Part shown: in pieces, positions 10,771 to 22,875 of the stretch
Numbering within the stretch: position 1 is the first letter of the stretch
How the letters are laid out: every line of letters starts with the position of its first letter
From: Bemisia tabaci
Lineage: Eukaryota; Arthropoda; Insecta; Hemiptera; Aleyrodidae
Direction of reading: 5' to 3'
DNA: 64,000 bases
NCBI RefSeq assembly: GCF_918797505.1
Contig: NC_092800.1
Span: 33,470,263 to 33,534,262 of the forward strand
The notes under the pieces: model-generated
Seen by the model: the letters and a program-made list of their open reading frames with translations, nothing else
Database searches by the model: none
Told to the model about the DNA's origin: nothing
Position numbers and translations under genes: made by a program

Positions 10771-13108
10771 AGTGAGATAACTCACTCCGACATAGAAAGC
10801 TCCCTGCGAAATGTATCACTCGAGAAACACGGATATCGCTCCGGAGAAAAACTTTCAGCTCAAAGTTTGAGCGACTCATGGAGAAATAGAGCTATATTAT
10901 CTGCGCATCAATGACGCGTGTCAATCGTTACAATTTTATTAAGGATTTTGTAGATATGTGCAGAATTGCTATTTTACAATAGCAGTGACGGCAATCACTG
11001 TTTTCCAAAATAACAGTGAAAAATCACTGCAAAAAATAGCAGATAACCGAGGGGGAGGGATCAAAAGTGCAATAAGTATAATCTAAAAATCCAAAGAATT
11101 GATTTACATTTTCATAGAAAGGGATTCACAGCAACAAATAAAAAAAAATTGTCACATCCAAAAAAGAGTAGGTCTCAAATAATGCTAAAAATGATCTAAT
11201 TGTGGTGTTTCAAATTTAAAAAATGGTATTTTTAATTGAAAAATCGTGCAGTCAACAGCAGGTGCTATTTGAAAATCACTGTAACCGCTTTTTGCGATTT
11301 GGGAATAGCAGTGATGTTTCACTGCACCTGCGATCGCGGATCCATGCGTCAGTCTCCAACAAGTAGCTTTTGCGTGATTTGTGATCGGTCGTGACTTGTG
11401 AAATTGTGCACTAAATCAAATCATGTTTGTTGGCTTTACAGAGCAGCACTCCACGAATTCCGTGCCGTAGTGTTTATTGAGGTGCGAACACGACGGAAAA
11501 TCAAAATTTGTCACAGTTGAATCGCCTACTTCCAGGAATTTCGGAAGCGTTGGTAAGAGCATCATCAATCTGAAACAGGTTTAAAAAGAATAAATACGAA
11601 TGTCGCATCATTATACTGCAAAATTTTACCATCCTGCGTCCGTCGTGGGTACTTCCTCTTTTCTTGCTTTATTCCTTATCGCTTGATGATTCGCATGTGT
11701 AAACTGTACTGATGGTTAGTTTAGCTTATTCTAAATCCTCAATCATCATACTGCTTCTGATAAAATATGATTTGCTTTTAGTTGTGCTTATCAAGTATCT
11801 GCAGCTTCCTTTGTTAAAGTTTGTAATACTCTGAAAATTGCAGTGTATGCTGATCGGTCTCAGGCGTTGTGAAGAGAATATTGCAGTGAAATGGTACGAA
11901 ATTTCTATTTATAGTTTATAGTTTTCAGAATACTTCCAGGCACCCGAGTCTGGTCATTTGGGTATGGCACATGGCGTTCGGTAAAGTTAGAACTCTGTTA
12001 TCTTACATATTGATGCTGCAAGCTTAGGTCAACATTTAGAATAGGCTGAATGGGTATTTACAAACTATTTTATGCCTAGAACATTTGCAAACGTTTTTGT
12101 AATTCCTGGAGATGGGTTGTTCAACTATAACTAATTTTTATTTTCCGTTGTGTTAGCAACTCAAAAAGCACTTTGGCTCAGAATCAGTGGGTTATTTTCC
12201 TGAAAATTCCTCCAACATGATTTAATTTGGTGCAAAATTTCACATTTGTCACTTTTAAAAAAAAGCAAAAATTAAGAAAATACCTTTATCGCAGTTACAG
12301 GTGGACGGCTAGGCGGGGAAAAGGGAGGGAGGGAGCCGGTGAAAAGGGAGGGGAGAGGGGAGAGAGGGGAGGGGAGAGGATAGGATAAGGAGCGGGGGTA
12401 GAGAGGGGCAGTCGCCAGCCACTCAGCATGTACTCACGCTGAGTTCCTTTAGGTCAACTTTTCCACACTCATTTCCGAGATTTTTAACCCGGAAAAAAAT
12501 AGCGCTGGAGATATGCAACCAGCTTGGCTTCTTTTTAAAGTTGGGAAAATCTTCGTTTTGTGAGAGTCGATTACCTAAGGGGGGAGGGGGGTATCATGTT
12601 GATAGGGCAAAAGGAAAGGGGTCCATTTTGATGAACCGGAAAGGCTCTTGATTGCTTTTTTTCAATTTGTAATTAGTAGATTTCCGTCAACGAGTCATGA
12701 ATTTAGCGATGTAATTACCATTACACCACGGTGCCAAATGATCAATGTCCTTAGTAATTTTCTTCTATAGATCGTCTGATCAGTGATGAAGGTATGAGTC
12801 ACATTTATGTGGCAAACAGGGGTCTCAGACGCAGTCATAGTAATAAGAGATAGAGATAATATTCGGTGCGAGAGAAGGGTCATGCCATGGACTGGCTAAA
12901 CTTAACACTGTTGCCATAATTAGTGTACTTGTATTTTGATTCAAAATGAGATCACCTAAGAATTGTTCAATCCGGCAATCGAGTGATCCTGGAATTTGTT
13001 GATAAACAATGATCTCTTAAGTCCCGGGACGATGCCAGAAGTCTTCGTCATTGAGTCTCTGAGGGTTATTTCATTCGGGTGTTTGAACTTGAAAAAAATT
13101 GGAGTGTA
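10771..13108. other. Intergenic DNA before P450-B; G-rich tract
   Basis: No exon is recognised. At 10975-11335 there are several short CAGTGA/TCACTG blocks, possibly a decayed foldback. At 12297-12410 the + strand is almost all A and G, with many GGG runs that could form G-quadruplexes. The P450-B promoter is expected somewhere near the 3' end of this stretch. Confidence 0.5.
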
Positions 13109-13189
13109 ATGAAAACGTTTATTCCCTCCTTAATCCTTTCTGTGTTCTCAAATGCAACAATTGAAAATATATCCACGCTCAGAGCGGTG
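13109..13189 (+). other. Possible leader exon of P450-B
   Basis: An ATG at 13109 opens 27 codons that run to a strong donor GTG|GTAAGT at 13190. Joined to the acceptor at 13803-13804, the frame continues through GAA AAC into the P450-B ATG, which would add 29 residues. The added stretch begins MKTFIPSLILSVF. It may be untranslated or chance; no transcript is available, and one in three chance exons would be in frame. Confidence 0.25.
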
Positions 13190-13810
13190 GTAAGTAAATT
13201 TTATTTGATATGGATTTTGAAGGATTTGAAGTGAAAAATGTACTTTAAAGATTTAGGAGCATCAAGATTTTATAATTTGATAATAAACATTTTTAAATGA
13301 TGCTTTTCATTATTTTGTTTGTAAGTACGCCGCCTTTAAAAAATTTCAAGAAGTTTCATTCAAACTCAATTTAAGAAATCCTACAAAGCATGCGTCCAGG
13401 GTTTTGCTACTACTGACCTGGTCGTAATTTCTAATATCGTTAATGTGCAAAATTCCTATCAACAGTCTTAAATAATTATAAAAATAAAGCCGATGCTAAA
13501 CTGTTTTATGTAAAATGATTTGTGTAAAACAATGTGAAACAATTTATAATATTTCCCTCATCCTGAAAAGACGTATGGTCAAAAGTTATGAGAGGAATGA
13601 AATAATTTAAAAATTTAAAAAAAAGTTTTCAAATATCACTTTTCTGGCATTTTTAAAGCTTTGAAAAAAGATAGAAATAAATCATTACCAACGCAGACAT
13701 TGGCGTTAAATTTTTTTTTACTTTGATATCAAATAAGGTTTGGACTACTGGATCCAAAAAGGAACCTTACCAGCTCAAAATCTGTTTTCATTCGTTTGCT
13801 TCAGGAAAAC

Positions 13811-16800
13811 ATGCCCGATTTTCACGACTGGATTCATGTCACTTATTCGACCCAAACTTCTGTAGGTTTAATGATTATTGCGTGTCTCTGTATAATTGGA
13901 TTCACACTCAAGAGGTTTACTTATTGGAGACGACATGGGGTTGCACAAATCAACCCTCCATTCTGGCAAAACTTCTCTCGAAAAGAGAAACCAATAGCTT
14001 TGGTATATGAGGCACACTACAAAGCGCTGTCGAATGTTCCGTTTGGTGGATTTTATGAACATGGGAAACCTGTCTTGTTGGTACGGGATCCGGCCTTGAT
14101 TCAAAAAATGCTGACTACGTATTTCAGCTATTTTCCAGACCGGAGGGCCTTCCTTAACACAGAGAAGGACAGCTGCTCGTCGCATCTATTGAATCTAACA
14201 GGCGAAAGGTTCGTGGTATCTTATACTTCTTACCAAGCTCAGATTTTTAAGTATACGGCCAGGCCTAATGGAGATGTTGTATGTGTGAGAAATTTGCGAT
14301 TTGACTGTTGATTCTTACGTAAAAGTTCGCGAGAAACACGATGGTGCCACTGGTTTTCTCTGAAATCAACTCCCAAGCTCAAAAAAGCTCTCAAGATGAG
14401 GCCAAAATGGAGGGGATATCCCACGCTATCCTGAGAGTCCACCTCTACATCAAGACAAACTCTCCATGCAAAGATAGGGAGCAAATACATTAGCAGGGTT
14501 GCCGTGTTTTCAGTTTTGGAGTCCCCAAATGAGGTGGCAGCCCTGTCAATGTATTTGCCTCTATCTTTGCATGAAAAGTTTGTCTTAATGTAGAGGTGGA
14601 CTCTTAGGATAGCGTGGGATATCCCCTCCATCTTTGCCTCAACTTGAGAGCTTTTTTTGAGCTTGGGAGTTGATTTCAGAGAAAACCAATGGCGCCATCG
14701 TGTTTCTCGCGAACTTTTACATAAGAATTAGTAGTCAAATCGCAAATTCCTCACACATGCAACATCTTCATTGGCACGGCTTGGGCTTGCCTTATTCTTT
14801 ATCTTCCAGAAAATTTCACTCAAAACAGAGTGGTACCCTTTTGAAGTGAGAAGGACGTGAACGTGGAAATCCGTTCATAAATTTTGTGCTCGTTTAAAGA
14901 GGAAAAAAGAAATTAAGGTTAAATCACATACTTGCGACAATGAGGCATCAGTTACGCAAAATTTCCAGAGCAGATATCAAGAGTTCAATCACACCACCCC
15001 TATTTTCTGCGATGAAAGACATGCGTAAAGATGCTACACTGCAGGTCCATTTTTAAAGGTGTGCTGAAAGTTGCATCCTGCTTGAATTGAAGGGGCTCCA
15101 AGCGTAGTTGTTATATGCTGTCTCCATATAGGACGTATATTGCTTTGCTCCATGGCATCTAACTGCAACGGTTCAGAGTGCTATCAAAATATAGTGATGA
15201 AGTGAAAGTATAATACGTAGAAGCATATGTACAATAATTATAATTACCAAGTGTACATACATTGAGGTCGTTATTAACAAAATGAAAAATTAACTGAATT
15301 GCTCTGGTGCATTTTTGTATTTACTTTTTAACACATGGTTTTGTGGTATCACAGTAACTTTTCTTAACATAAAAATCAATAGAAGTATAATATTACTGTC
15401 AATCTTTTGACAAAACATTTAGAGGATATATTCTCAAAAAGAGAGAAATATCGCACACAATTTTTCTATTCCTTAAAAAAAGCACTGGAAAAAAAACACA
15501 TTGGATCTAGAGTCCAGACTCTTAAAACATCGACAAGAAAAAATACTCTTGATTCAATCAGATTTAAGCTTAAATCAAGAACTAAGCCTCTTGATTTCCT
15601 TTGATTTAAGCTTAAATCTGATTGAATCAAGAGTCCTTTTTCTTGTCAATGGTTTCAAGAGTCTGGACTCTAGATCCAATTTTTTTTTTTTCCAGTGAGG
15701 TAACTAAGTTAAAGTGTTTTCAATAAAGAATACCGAGATTTGTGGCCTCTTTATTTTACCACTTTATTTTTGATATTCACCGTCCTTAACACACCAACAA
15801 TTAATTCATCTCGACTATAATAATTTTGCAGGTGGAGGAAAATCCGCAAGAAAATCGTGCCCAGTTTTCGCACGCCATCAAAGTTGACAGATCTGAAGGT
15901 TAAAATCAAGACAGGCATCGAAGCTTTCGAACTCTACTTGAATCGTGCCTGTGAAGGTAAAGGTACTCTGGAGGTCGACTTTCACGACCTTATGGCAAGA
16001 CTGACTACCCATATCATTGGCCTCACCGCAGCAAGCATTCCGACGGACGCCCTAATGGACGGCGAAAGTTCGTTTCGTAATATTCAAGAACTCCTGTGTG
16101 TACCAAATTGGCGGATGTACTGGCGTGATTTGTTCCGCCATGTGTGCCCGCCTTTAAACGATGTTTTCAATTTAAAAGGACATGACAAAAGGATTGATCT
16201 GTTTTTCATTCAGCTGGTTGCGCAGCAAGAGGAGGCGAGAAGAACAGGAGGATTGGCAAAGGATGACTTTTTGCAGAATTTGTTGGATCTAAAAAACGCA
16301 GGTTGGCCTACTACTCACTACTCTGTAATTAGTTGAAGAGTGGAAATCCAAAGAATGCTAAGAAGAATCGGGTATTGTTAAGATTGCGCATCTTAAGGAA
16401 CTAAAATCTTGCAATTCATGATTTTTTTTTTTTTTTTAATATATTCCATATACTTACTTGGTTCTTAAATTTACGACAAGAATTAATGGTCCACTAGATT
16501 CCTGCCATATTAGAGTAATAGTCCCTGGACATGGACAAGTCTGGCAACACCTGTTGTCGTTTGGCATTTTTTAACTTTCTACACTTCAGTAGAGGCATGT
16601 CGACGGTGAAATTTCTAAACCACGTTTCTTGTCGGCAATGTTTAGAAATTTCCGCTCCTATTTAATATCTTAAAGGAGAAAAAATTAACATGACTTTTCA
16701 CAGAATTTTCTTCACACAGAGGAGAAAAATCACGGCAGTTTTTCAAGAATTGCTGTCCAGTTTTCCTGTTAAAAAAAATGACAGAATGTTTGTAACGCAA

Positions 16801-19800
16801 CGTCACAAACCAAGATACCTATGAGTTTTACTGTCGATGTAGGATTAAAACCCTCAAATTTCACTTTTTCCAACTTTCAGAGAATCGCATGAAACTATGA
16901 CTTTTTTTGGTGTGATATATGTTTTCGGTACCTATGATAAAGGTTATTTTATAGCCGGAGACAGACTTATTTGGACCGAGGAATGTCAATGTATGTACCT
17001 CGCTGATTTATTTTCAGAGGGAAAAATCGATTTGTGCCTTTTTATTCATCACTGTTTTTCACCATTATTTTCAAAAATAATTTAAGCTCTTTCTATTAAA
17101 ATAACCCTTTTTTGTGTAACATTTGGAAATTTACTTGTGTTAATGAGATACCTATATAGGTGAAGTGTAACATTCGTATAAAACATATTAGTTTTAGTTC
17201 ATTTTTTCAAAGTTTTTAAAACTTTGCGGAATAAATATCACCGTGGACCTCCAAAATTTAAACTTTGTTTATTTCTTGCTATCTTGGTAGTTTTTACTGG
17301 TACTTATATTTAACCAACAGAGGATCTAAAAAAACTTTTAAATATTTTTTTTTTTTTTTTTTTTTGCTGCAAGCGTATACACTGAAAGGGGATTCAGGGG
17401 ATTTCTTTTCTATGTCATTAATATTGTCCATATTTTTTTTTTCCTTTTGAGCAGATCCTTCTGTTTCTGAGACAATCGTAGTCGCAAACTTTTTCTTCTT
17501 ATTTACGGCAGGATTTTCTACAATCGCAATTACCCTTACTTATGCATTTTATGAGGCTGTGAACAATATCGAAATATGGATAAAACTGAGGAGAGAGGTG
17601 GATTCAATGCAACAAGACGAGAAAATTGATTATGAAAAATTGACTTACACCACCGCTGTAATACAAGGTACTTTCTCCAAATATTTTTTCTTCTTTTTTA
17701 TGTCAAAATCTATGGCTTAAAACTAAACATTTGTTCGTGACTCCTTTAATGTAAAGACCCTCTCCAATGAGGTACTCCTCTGGCCCCTGACACAAAATTC
17801 CTAGTTCTGCTAAGAAACGTAAAATCTCATTCTGCGGCTTAAGCCATCCTGTGTTTATTGTCACATAAAATTTAGCGTGACACATAAAAAATGATGCCCA
17901 GGCTAAAAGTAAAGAAATGTTTTTGATATCATGGAAGTCGTGTTGATAGGAATAGAGAATGGACCACTAGACAAGGTACGAATTTCATCATTCTGATACA
18001 TTTTTCTGAATCTTGTGCATTCACTTAAGTAGGTAACACTTCACGTCCACAGTCTTGTAAGCGCTATTATGCGTTTCACGCCAACTGACCGACTGCACTG
18101 CTTTCGGCGCAATGCGAGAAGTATTCATGCAGTCTTGGAGGCGCTAATAAATGTCACGCCGACCGGCCTGTTTGGCGCAATGCGAGAAGTATTCATCCAG
18201 TCTTGCAGGCGCTAATATACGTCAAGTGTCGGTCGTACTCTGTTTGGCTCGATCATTCGAACTCGCGTTGAATAATCGCGCCATCGAATAGTGGGGCTTG
18301 AAGAGCCCATATTGTGTCTCGACGCCGTATGAACACTCCAACGTTGCCTCGTTTCTCCCGATAAAATATTTTTTCCGAGTAAAGTTAAGAGAGTTCTCTA
18401 TTTTCCCTTTTTTATATTGAAATGGACCATTAAACAAGTACGAATTTAAGCATTCTGGTATATGATTCCTAATTAGAATTTCACGTAGAATAACGATTCT
18501 TGCATCGATGCCCAGGCTAAAAGCCGGCTCCAGACTACGCGGCATTCGCCGAATATTACTCGCCGAATACCGAATAGTCGGCAAGTCCCGCGTAGTCTGG
18601 ATGGAACATTCGCGTCGACTTGGCTCGTGTTGACGCGAGGCGAGTCACTCGGCTCGGCATTCGCCCCAACCCACTAAAAGTCGGTTTTTGTGACACGAGT
18701 CAAAGGGATCGCGAGCACGAAGCCGAGCGTCCATCGCGACATCAGGGCAACATCGGGGTGTCATCCAGACTACTCGTCCTCACTCGCCGAATGTTCGCTA
18801 TAGTTTTGTAGGAAGGGGGCGAAGAGGTGCAGCGCTTTCCAGTGTTTTTTTTTTCACTTGGCGAACATTCGTCCTATCCGATCAGAAATTCGTTATTTGC
18901 CAAATGACGAGCCAAGTACGACTTTTACGAGTAGTGTGGCGCTGTACACTCGTGGAAACGCTCGAATCTGCCCGTCGCTTCTCGAACCCCGAATATTCGT
19001 GACTCGGCTCGGTACTCGGCGAATGCCGCGTAGTCTGGAGCCGGCTTAAAAGTAAAGAAATGTTTTTGATATCATGGAAGTCGTGTTGATAGGAATAGAG
19101 AATGGACCACTAGACAAGGTACGAATTTCAGCATTCTGATACATGTTTCCGAACCAAAATTTCATGTAGAACACGATACGCACAACGACAATTACCGAAA
19201 TCAACTCCTTACGAAGATTTTCAATGATTCTTGATGTGTGAATTCAAACCACCCGCTCATGAAAACTCAATGCTCTGCGTGATTCACATCGCGCGCTAAA
19301 CGTTATCATGACAGTCTCTTGCGATATAAAAATCTGGCAACCTCAATCTTGACGCTTTAGCTCAGCTATAGCAAATTACTTAAAGTTTGAACAACACATG
19401 GAGGGAAATGAACATTGCTCGATTGAGAGGCTTGCTGAAACCGTTGTAGTGCACAATTTGACTCACGTAGAGAGCTTTGGGTTTCTTGTGAGCGGGCAGT
19501 TGAAAATCCGCGTAACCAATGTGAAATAAAAACATCAATAAGTCGTTAGGAGTTGGTTTCAGTAATTTGAGCGAATCGTGCTCTACGTGAAATTCTGGTT
19601 AAGAAACATGTATCAGAATGCTTGAATTCGTGCCTTGTCTAGTGGTCCATTTTGAATTTCAGCTGAGTGATTCACATGACTCGATTTGGTCGGTTCAGCC
19701 GAACGTGATAGATACTACCGCCCGGTTAATGTTACTAGAATATGTAATGAAAAATGGTCCAGTTAATTTTGATTAAATTTACCCAGCTTGATACTTATAT

Positions 19801-21160
19801 TAGCATTTCACTCCTTATTAAATCTTTGTAAAATGTGAAGTTTTCGTGATGTTTCAGAGACGTTGCGGAAGTACAGCGTTTTTCCCTCCTTGCAAAGACA
19901 ATGTTCACAGGACTTTGAAATCCCTGGAACGTCTGTAGTGATCAAGAAGGGAGTAGATGTGATAATTCCCATATACGCAATCCATCGTGACCGAATGCAC
20001 TGGCCAGATCCCGATCTTTTCAGGCCAGAACGGTTTTTGGAGAGACAGCCCAAGTCTGGAACATATCTACCCTTTGGAGATGGATCGAGAATGTGCCCTG
20101 GTAAATAATGGCTCAAAGTATGTCAAGATATAAGCGAACTGAAGCATCGCATCTTAAACATATTGTTTTGTTTGGAGTATATTCCACATCGAACAAATTT
20201 ACTATTGATACCAAAATTAGAATAAGCCAAACATAGTTTAAAAGTTTTCAAATTCGAATTGATTATGTGCACACGGATTTATGGTGGTTTTTCACCCCCT
20301 CAAGGAGTAACTTTGGGGGGGGGGGATTCGGGCGCGAAATTTTGAGGGCACGTCCACTTACCCGTGATATATTCATCAAAAATCTGAAATCCAAAAAAGT
20401 AGTTTTTTTTAATTTGCCCATTCATTTACTTTAAAAAAAACATTTATTTTTTTTTCTCTCAGAAATACTTCAAGTTTGATTCCTCATTTTGATTTAGAAT
20501 CAATTTTTCTGTTTCTCTTTGTGTAGTGTTGTCTTTCTTTCTGAACATTTGTGTGTCCCCAGATACTGTCAATTACGTACATTCCTTTGAAATAAGTCAC
20601 GAGGGCAGCAACAACTATTGAAACACAAATTTCGTGAGATTGCATACTAACTATTTTGAAGACAATTTCGAACCTATTTTAACCGATCTCTCATCTAAAT
20701 TATATATATATACTTTCCAACTTGTATACATGAACCTAAAAATGGCATGCATGGAGATATTAATGGAGGGCAAGTCAGGGATGGAAGTAATTGAGAATAG
20801 TACAGGAAATTATTTGTTATATACCTAATAACAGGGGTAATTGAATTCCAGGCCTGTTTCATCTCAAGTGATGAATAGGAATATTCTCCTCTTTTACTCC
20901 CGTTGATTGCTTTGCTAGTAGTATAAATAATTTTTGTACCACGCGCAATTTCCTCACGATTTTTCCCCGTTTTAATTTCAGGGTACAAATATGCCTTCTT
21001 AGAGCTGCAAATGATTATGACATTCCTCATCAAAAATTACGATATTGTTCCTTGCGAAACAACACCACTACCTAAGGAACTTCGGTTCCTGGCGAGAGGG
21101 GTTTTGCTCCACCCGGAAAATGGAATTTTCATGCGGATTAAAAGAAGACGTAAAATTTAA
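13811..21160 (+). CDS. P450-B: divergent cytochrome P450, CYP6-like, complete
   Basis: Coding exons 13811-14208, 15832-16301, 17455-17667, 19858-20100 and 20982-21160 sum to 1503 nt (500 aa plus stop) with consistent phases. The N-terminus has a hydrophobic anchor at about residues 17-33, followed by a short basic stretch. Next come GGFY and VRDPALI, the C-helix WRKIR (WxxxR) and an I-helix AGFSTI at 308-313. The K-helix ETLR is at 361-364, FRPERF follows, and the heme loop PFGDGSRMCPG is at 432-442 with Cys440. Ser replaces the usual acidic residue of the I-helix, and the heme loop has Ser and Pro where C and D have Pro and Ile. Exon 2 spans the position that is split by an intron in C and D. 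The ATG at 13811 is preceded by an acceptor (exon start 13805). An upstream in-frame leader exon (13109-13189) is possible. Catalytic activity is uncertain; the frame is intact. Confidence 0.93.
14261..14774. mobile_element. 514-bp foldback MITE, copy 1, in P450-B intron 1
   Basis: Arms of about 240 bp: left GAGATGTTGTATGTGTGAG pairs with right CTCACACATGCAACATCTTC, and GATATCCCACGCTATCCTGA recurs inverted. The centre contains GCAGGGTTGCCGTG and GGCAGCCCTG. A second copy lies at 63375-63893. Confidence 0.88.
15483..15697. mobile_element. CACTGGAAAAAA foldback MITE, copy 1, in P450-B intron 1
   Basis: Termini CACTGGAAAAAAAA and TTTTTTTTTCCAGTG. Arms contain GGATCTAGAGTCCAGACTCT, itself close to palindromic, and GATTTAAGCTTAAATC. 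A second copy is at 57601-57831. Confidence 0.88.
16601..16836. mobile_element. GACGGTGAAAC-family MITE, copy 2, in P450-B intron 2
   Basis: Starts CGACGGTGAAATTTC and ends GAGTTTTACTGTCG, with ATGT on both sides (16597-16600 and 16837-16840) as a 4-bp target duplication. Confidence 0.82.
17892..18521. repeat. First copy of a segment duplicated within P450-B intron 3
   Basis: The 110 bp at 17892-18000 (GATGCCCAGGCTAAAAGTAA onward) recur in the same orientation at 18507-18521 plus 19047-19145, where a MITE splits them. Between the copies, 17960-18507 is the reverse complement of 52080-52606, including GCGCCTACAAG units. Confidence 0.8.
18522..19046. mobile_element. AGCCGGCTCC-family MITE (PIF/Harbinger-like), intact copy
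   Basis: Ends AGCCGGCTCCAGACTACGCG and CGCGTAGTCTGGAGCCGGCT are perfect inverted repeats. The unoccupied target GGCTAAAAGTAAAG is present at 17901-17914, so the insertion duplicated TAAA or TAA. It is GC-rich compared with the intron around it. A disrupted, inverted copy is at 22835-25746. Confidence 0.88.
19102..19651. mobile_element. GGACCACTAGACAAGG-family element, in P450-B intron 3
   Basis: Starts GGACCACTAGACAAGGTACG and ends CCTTGTCTAGTGGTCC, with GATACATGTTTC inverted just inside. Relatives are at 17960-18507 (partial) and 51421-52606. Confidence 0.82.
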
Positions 21161-22834
21161 ACGAAGTTCTCACGGATTGTATATTAAGTGAGTACCTCGT
21201 AAGTTAGAAGTTTTCAGTTTCATTGATGAATTTCACTAATTCGTGTTTTCCCCAAAACTCACTTCCTGCAGGATCCATTTATATATGGCATTTTGGATGT
21301 TGGTGCCAAAAAATTGATGATATATATAGAATAAAGGAAAAAATCAGGTGGTAGGAGTAAGAAAAGTATATATGGCATAAAGTCAATTGGTCTGTTGCGC
21401 GCAGGAGATACATTAAAAAAATATGCTCTTAACAAGTAAAATCCCAAATTATCACGTTGAGCACGTCAAAACAGTCTGAAATCCATTCCATAGTGCGCAT
21501 CTCCATAGTTTGTAACGTGCTTTTCCAGGTTTCCCGCGTCTGCGCGCAGTTTTTCTCAGTCACAGCCGACCACGTTTGTACAGGAAAAGGAGTTAAAAAA
21601 AACTAACTTAAGCAAACAAACAATTTCACTAGCTTTTCTATTGTGTAATTTTAATTGTTTTCAAGCGTTTGTTTCCTTTTTCTTTCTTTACTCTACAAAA
21701 ACAAAAGCTTTGAATCGATTGAATCTTTACGCAAGGTGATGAGTTTTTAAAAGTTTGAGAAATCGTTAGTTTATGAAGGTTGATCTCTCTTCGGGCAAAC
21801 CTAACTACCGGCCACCAAGAAAAACTGCCTGTATACGCGGTAAATTTGAAAGATCGTGTCAAAAACAACGTAGATTGCGTGCTAAGGAGTGGATTCTAGA
21901 CAGTTGCTGTGCCCAACGTGATTCTCAAACGAATATCCCCGTAGACGGTACATTCAGTTGGCTGTATCTCTTGCGGGCAACAGACCCATCGGAGGTGGTT
22001 TCAGACTTTTCTTTCTCTAAACATTTACCAGAATATGCATTTTCACAAATCAATGTCCATAATTTAACTGTTTTTCAACTACGGTATAAGTGTAATAGAT
22101 TGATCATCAAATTATACCCTCATTTGTGATTCATTTTTTTAAAAAAACGTTCACAACAGGGATAAAGGATTCCACAGGTAAACTTTTAAATACGGCTTCT
22201 TTTGCATAATATTTCCATTCAAATTGCACAAAGAGAAATGAATAAAAAATCTACATGTTAGGTTTCCGCGCCAACTTTTTGTCATATGTATACTGTAACT
22301 TGATCTCACTCTCACTCAGGTGTTCGTTCTTGAGTTCAAATTATGTGAAATTTGAAACAAACTTTTGGATATTGGTACAGATAATAAACATGTAAACGGA
22401 AACTCAGAACTGTGGCTGAGTGCATCACGCAATGCTGATTTCTAATCACCTGAAACGTTACTCGTTTATTTTAATTTTTCCATTATTGCTGCTCAAAACT
22501 TTTTTAGAGTACCTTTTAAATTCTAATTTAGCATATAAGTGTTTTTCCCCCTCTATTCCCCTTTTTAAAGTCATAGTTTTATAAAACGCTCGAGCGAATG
22601 ATTCTCATGTGATGAAAAAAACTATAATCTATGATGTAACTGAGGGACGAGGATAATCGGTTTCCATGGCTTCGTGGGGGGCCTGCTGCGCAAGAGTTAG
22701 AAAAGAATCTCAAAGCGCCTTCAATTGTTGAGTATGCATCATGTACATCTATGGAGTACGAATAGTTGCATCAAGGCGCTGTGATTAGCTCCTCGCTAAG
22801 CGCGTCGCGCTCCGTTCCGCAATGCTGCGGTTTA
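21161..22834. other. Intergenic DNA after P450-B
   Basis: The frame at 21773-22129 (118 codons) was examined, but it matches no family I know and I do not call it a gene. At 22695-22795 there is a copy of a dispersed motif, CGCCTTCAATTG...ACGAATAGTTGCATC, also seen at 26130, 26848, 33885, 34350 and 57235. Confidence 0.5.
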
Positions 22835-22875
22835 AGCCGGCTCCAGACTACGCGGCATTCGCCGAGTGCCGAGTA

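Noticed and set aside
12297..12410. Purine-rich tract considered as a promoter element of P450-B
   Set aside because: It is simple-sequence DNA about 1.4 kb from the coding start, with no associated start-site signals.
21773..22129. 118-codon + strand frame after P450-B
   Set aside because: No family, splice context or compositional support; compatible with chance.
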